From the NCBI GenBank assembly GCA_946482295.1, contig CAMLRB010000028.1:1-23524 (forward strand): a stretch of 23,524 bases of DNA, in the 5' to 3' direction. Shown here piece by piece: positions 22,616 to 23,524 of this stretch. Below the pieces are notes generated by a model. That model made no database searches. It saw only the letters and a program-made list of their open reading frames with translations, and had not been told where the DNA came from. Within the stretch, counting starts at the first letter, position 1. Each line of letters starts with the position of its first letter. Origin of the DNA: an uncultured Bacteriovorax sp. Lineage in GTDB: Bacteria; Bdellovibrionota; Bacteriovoracia; Bacteriovoracales; Bacteriovoracaceae. The position numbers and the translations under genes are program-made.

Positions 22616-22650
22616 GGTGCCTCGGAGTTGACGATCTTCGAACTGAAATT
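22616..22650. repeat. 35-bp direct repeat, copy 3
   Basis: It is identical to copy 1 except for G in place of T at position 10 of the repeat. It lies upstream of the DUF6973-like gene and bounds cassette 2. The spacing to copy 2 is 1287 bp, and copy 1 to copy 2 is 998 bp. Confidence 0.85.
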
Positions 22651-22693
22651 GCTGTCTTTGAAAACGAGGAGTGAGGTTATTCTAGAATTTTAG

Positions 22694-22934
22694 AAAATAG
22701 ATCATCAGTTATTTATAAAAAAGAATTTTGATCTTGAGGGCCTGACAGCAAAGGAACTGGAGCAGATTAGATGGGCATACAAAAATAAATTTCTCTTTCA
22801 GTGACTTTGGCAGTCCTTGCGGTTTCCACTGGCCAACTACCAATAGTATTGAAGGTCGTAAGGTTAGCTCAATTGCAACTTATAAAGGATTTACAGGCTT
22901 CAAAATGGGGAATTCCGATGTTGCCGCCGAGTAG
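22694..22934 (+). pseudogene. Degenerate coding remnant between repeat 3 and the last gene
   Basis: A 393-bp stretch without an intact gene. Two overlapping plus-strand frames look protein-like. One (22694-22804) reads FDLEGLTAKELEQIRWAYKNKF before its stop. The other (22746-22934, 62 codons, no start codon) reads LDGHTKINFSFSDFGSPCGFHW and ends FKMGNSDVAAE. One frameshift near 22790 would join them into about 75 residues. I recognise no family. It may be the tail of a deleted cassette gene, or chance. Confidence 0.3.
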
Positions 22935-22979
22935 ATAAAAAACAAAGGCCCTGAGACTTTTTAGGATCTCTGGGCCTTT
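22934..22979 (-). terminator. Terminator of the minus-strand gene at the window end
   Basis: AAAGGCCC (22944-22951) pairs with GGGCCTTT (22972-22979), and GAGA with TCTC extends the stem after a T-T mismatch. On the minus strand the stem is followed by GTTTTTTATC. It lies 65 nt beyond the stop of the gene ending at 23044. Confidence 0.8.
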
Positions 22980-23043
22980 GGGAAATTATTAAATTCTTTG
23001 GTCATGCAAACAGAGTTTGTGATTCTTCTTAGAGAATTACACA

Positions 23044-23524
23044 CTAGTACAATGAATAACTTCCACAGTTCAATGTAAAGAGTTGATCTATTCTCCCGGT
23101 ATAGTGATCAGCAAAAACAGCTAAGAATTCTATGCCGTTTTTATCATAAAAACGAACCATACTTCCTTTTATAGCAGTTTTTTCTACACGCACAATCTTT
23201 AACTCTTCCGAATTTCGATCATAAAGTGTGATATCTCCTCCAATGAAATTAGGATGGTTAGTATAATAATTCTTAAAATCTATATTTAAGCCAACTTCGC
23301 ACGCATTGAACTGTGAGTCTTTTTGTCCATTTTTTGTTGAGATAATATGTTTAAAGTTTTTCAAGTATGTAATCGTTGGTAATATTACTTCCCTAGAGCA
23401 TTTAAGAAAAATATCCTTTTCGTTATTTATGTCCACATCTTTAACGCAATTATATTCAGAAGTTCCTCTTGAAATCTTTCTTTGGTCTAAAACTAAATAA
23501 ACAGAAACTATATTTTCAAGATAC
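23044..23524 (-). CDS. Hypothetical protein, 5' end outside the window
   Basis: The frame is open from the TAG at 23044-23046 to the end of the window, at least 159 residues. A GTG at 23434-23436 is not a convincing start, because the frame continues upstream through YLENIVSVYLVLDQRKISRG and EYNCVKDVDINN without a stop. The hydrophobic LENIVSVYLVL at the edge may belong to a signal peptide or membrane anchor, which the cysteines (C in EYNCV, LKCSRE, NACEV, LNCGS) would suit. The C-terminal part is beta-rich (GGDITLYDRN, VRFYDKNGIEFLAVFADHYTGRI). I recognise no family. It ends at the terminator 22934-22979. Confidence 0.6.
   Translation of the reverse strand, partial: YLENIVSVYLVLDQRKISRGTSEYNCVKDVDINNEKDIFLKCSREVILPTITYLKNFKHIISTKNGQKDSQFNACEVGLNIDFKNYYTNHPNFIGGDITLYDRNSEELKIVRVEKTAIKGSMVRFYDKNGIEFLAVFADHYTGRIDQLFTLNCGSYSLY

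Noticed and set aside
20331..22650. Classical integron attC sites.
   Set aside because: The repeats are 34-35 bp, lack the paired RYYYAAC/GTTRRRY core sites and the long imperfect palindrome, and no integrase is in the window.
23044..23436. GTG at 23436 as the true start of the last gene.
   Set aside because: The frame stays open to the window edge with a hydrophobic segment and plausible coding sequence, so the gene most likely starts outside.

Overview
The window is AT-rich and gene-dense, with 23 substantial protein genes. It has many small secreted or lipoprotein genes, several starts without a clear Shine-Dalgarno sequence, and a mix of ordinary housekeeping families (HrpB, TruA, FtsH, FKBP, AlkD, YjdM). 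The style suggests a Gram-negative bacterium of the Bdellovibrionota, perhaps near Bacteriovorax or Peredibacter. That is an inference from gene style, not from a marker gene.

Bases 1-20342 are mostly conserved chromosome. In order they hold: the 3' end of an LpqC-type esterase, overlapped tail-to-tail by a rhomboid protease; a cluster of small secreted protein, HExxH mini-protein, lipoprotein and HrpB; an FKBP isomerase divergent from a soluble PAS-type histidine kinase; a GNAT protein divergent from a glutathione peroxidase; a minus-strand run of aminotransferase, truA and a CPA2 antiporter; two convergent secreted proteins; AlkD and YjdM; a secreted subtilase divergent from a cupin across a near-perfect palindrome; an MFS transporter abutting a family-5 solute-binding protein whose lipoprotein signal lies one base out of frame; and ftsH.

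Bases 20331-23524, downstream of ftsH, form an accessory region. Three near-identical 34-35 bp direct repeats (20331, 21329, 22616) cut it into two cassettes. The first repeat supplies the last three codons and the stop of ftsH. Cassette 1 holds a P-loop kinase-like gene and a compact locus that I read as a previously unannotated type I toxin-antitoxin system. Cassette 2 holds a membrane protein with a DUF6973-like domain and the 5' stump of a GNAT gene cut off beside the second repeat. Beyond the third repeat lie a coding remnant and a hypothetical gene that runs off the window.

The candidate toxin-antitoxin locus (20377-20663) is the main discovery. A 27-residue, very hydrophobic peptide with a good Shine-Dalgarno sequence lies on the minus strand and ends at a strong terminator. 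A short, structured, plus-strand RNA is encoded divergently and ends at its own terminator. Two 7-nt loops in the RNA are perfectly complementary to two 7-nt hairpin loops in the peptide mRNA, in the correct antiparallel order. One pairing extends to 16 bp across codons 3-8 of the peptide. A toxin-antitoxin pair inside repeat-bounded cassettes recalls the stabilising modules of integron arrays, but no integrase is in view.
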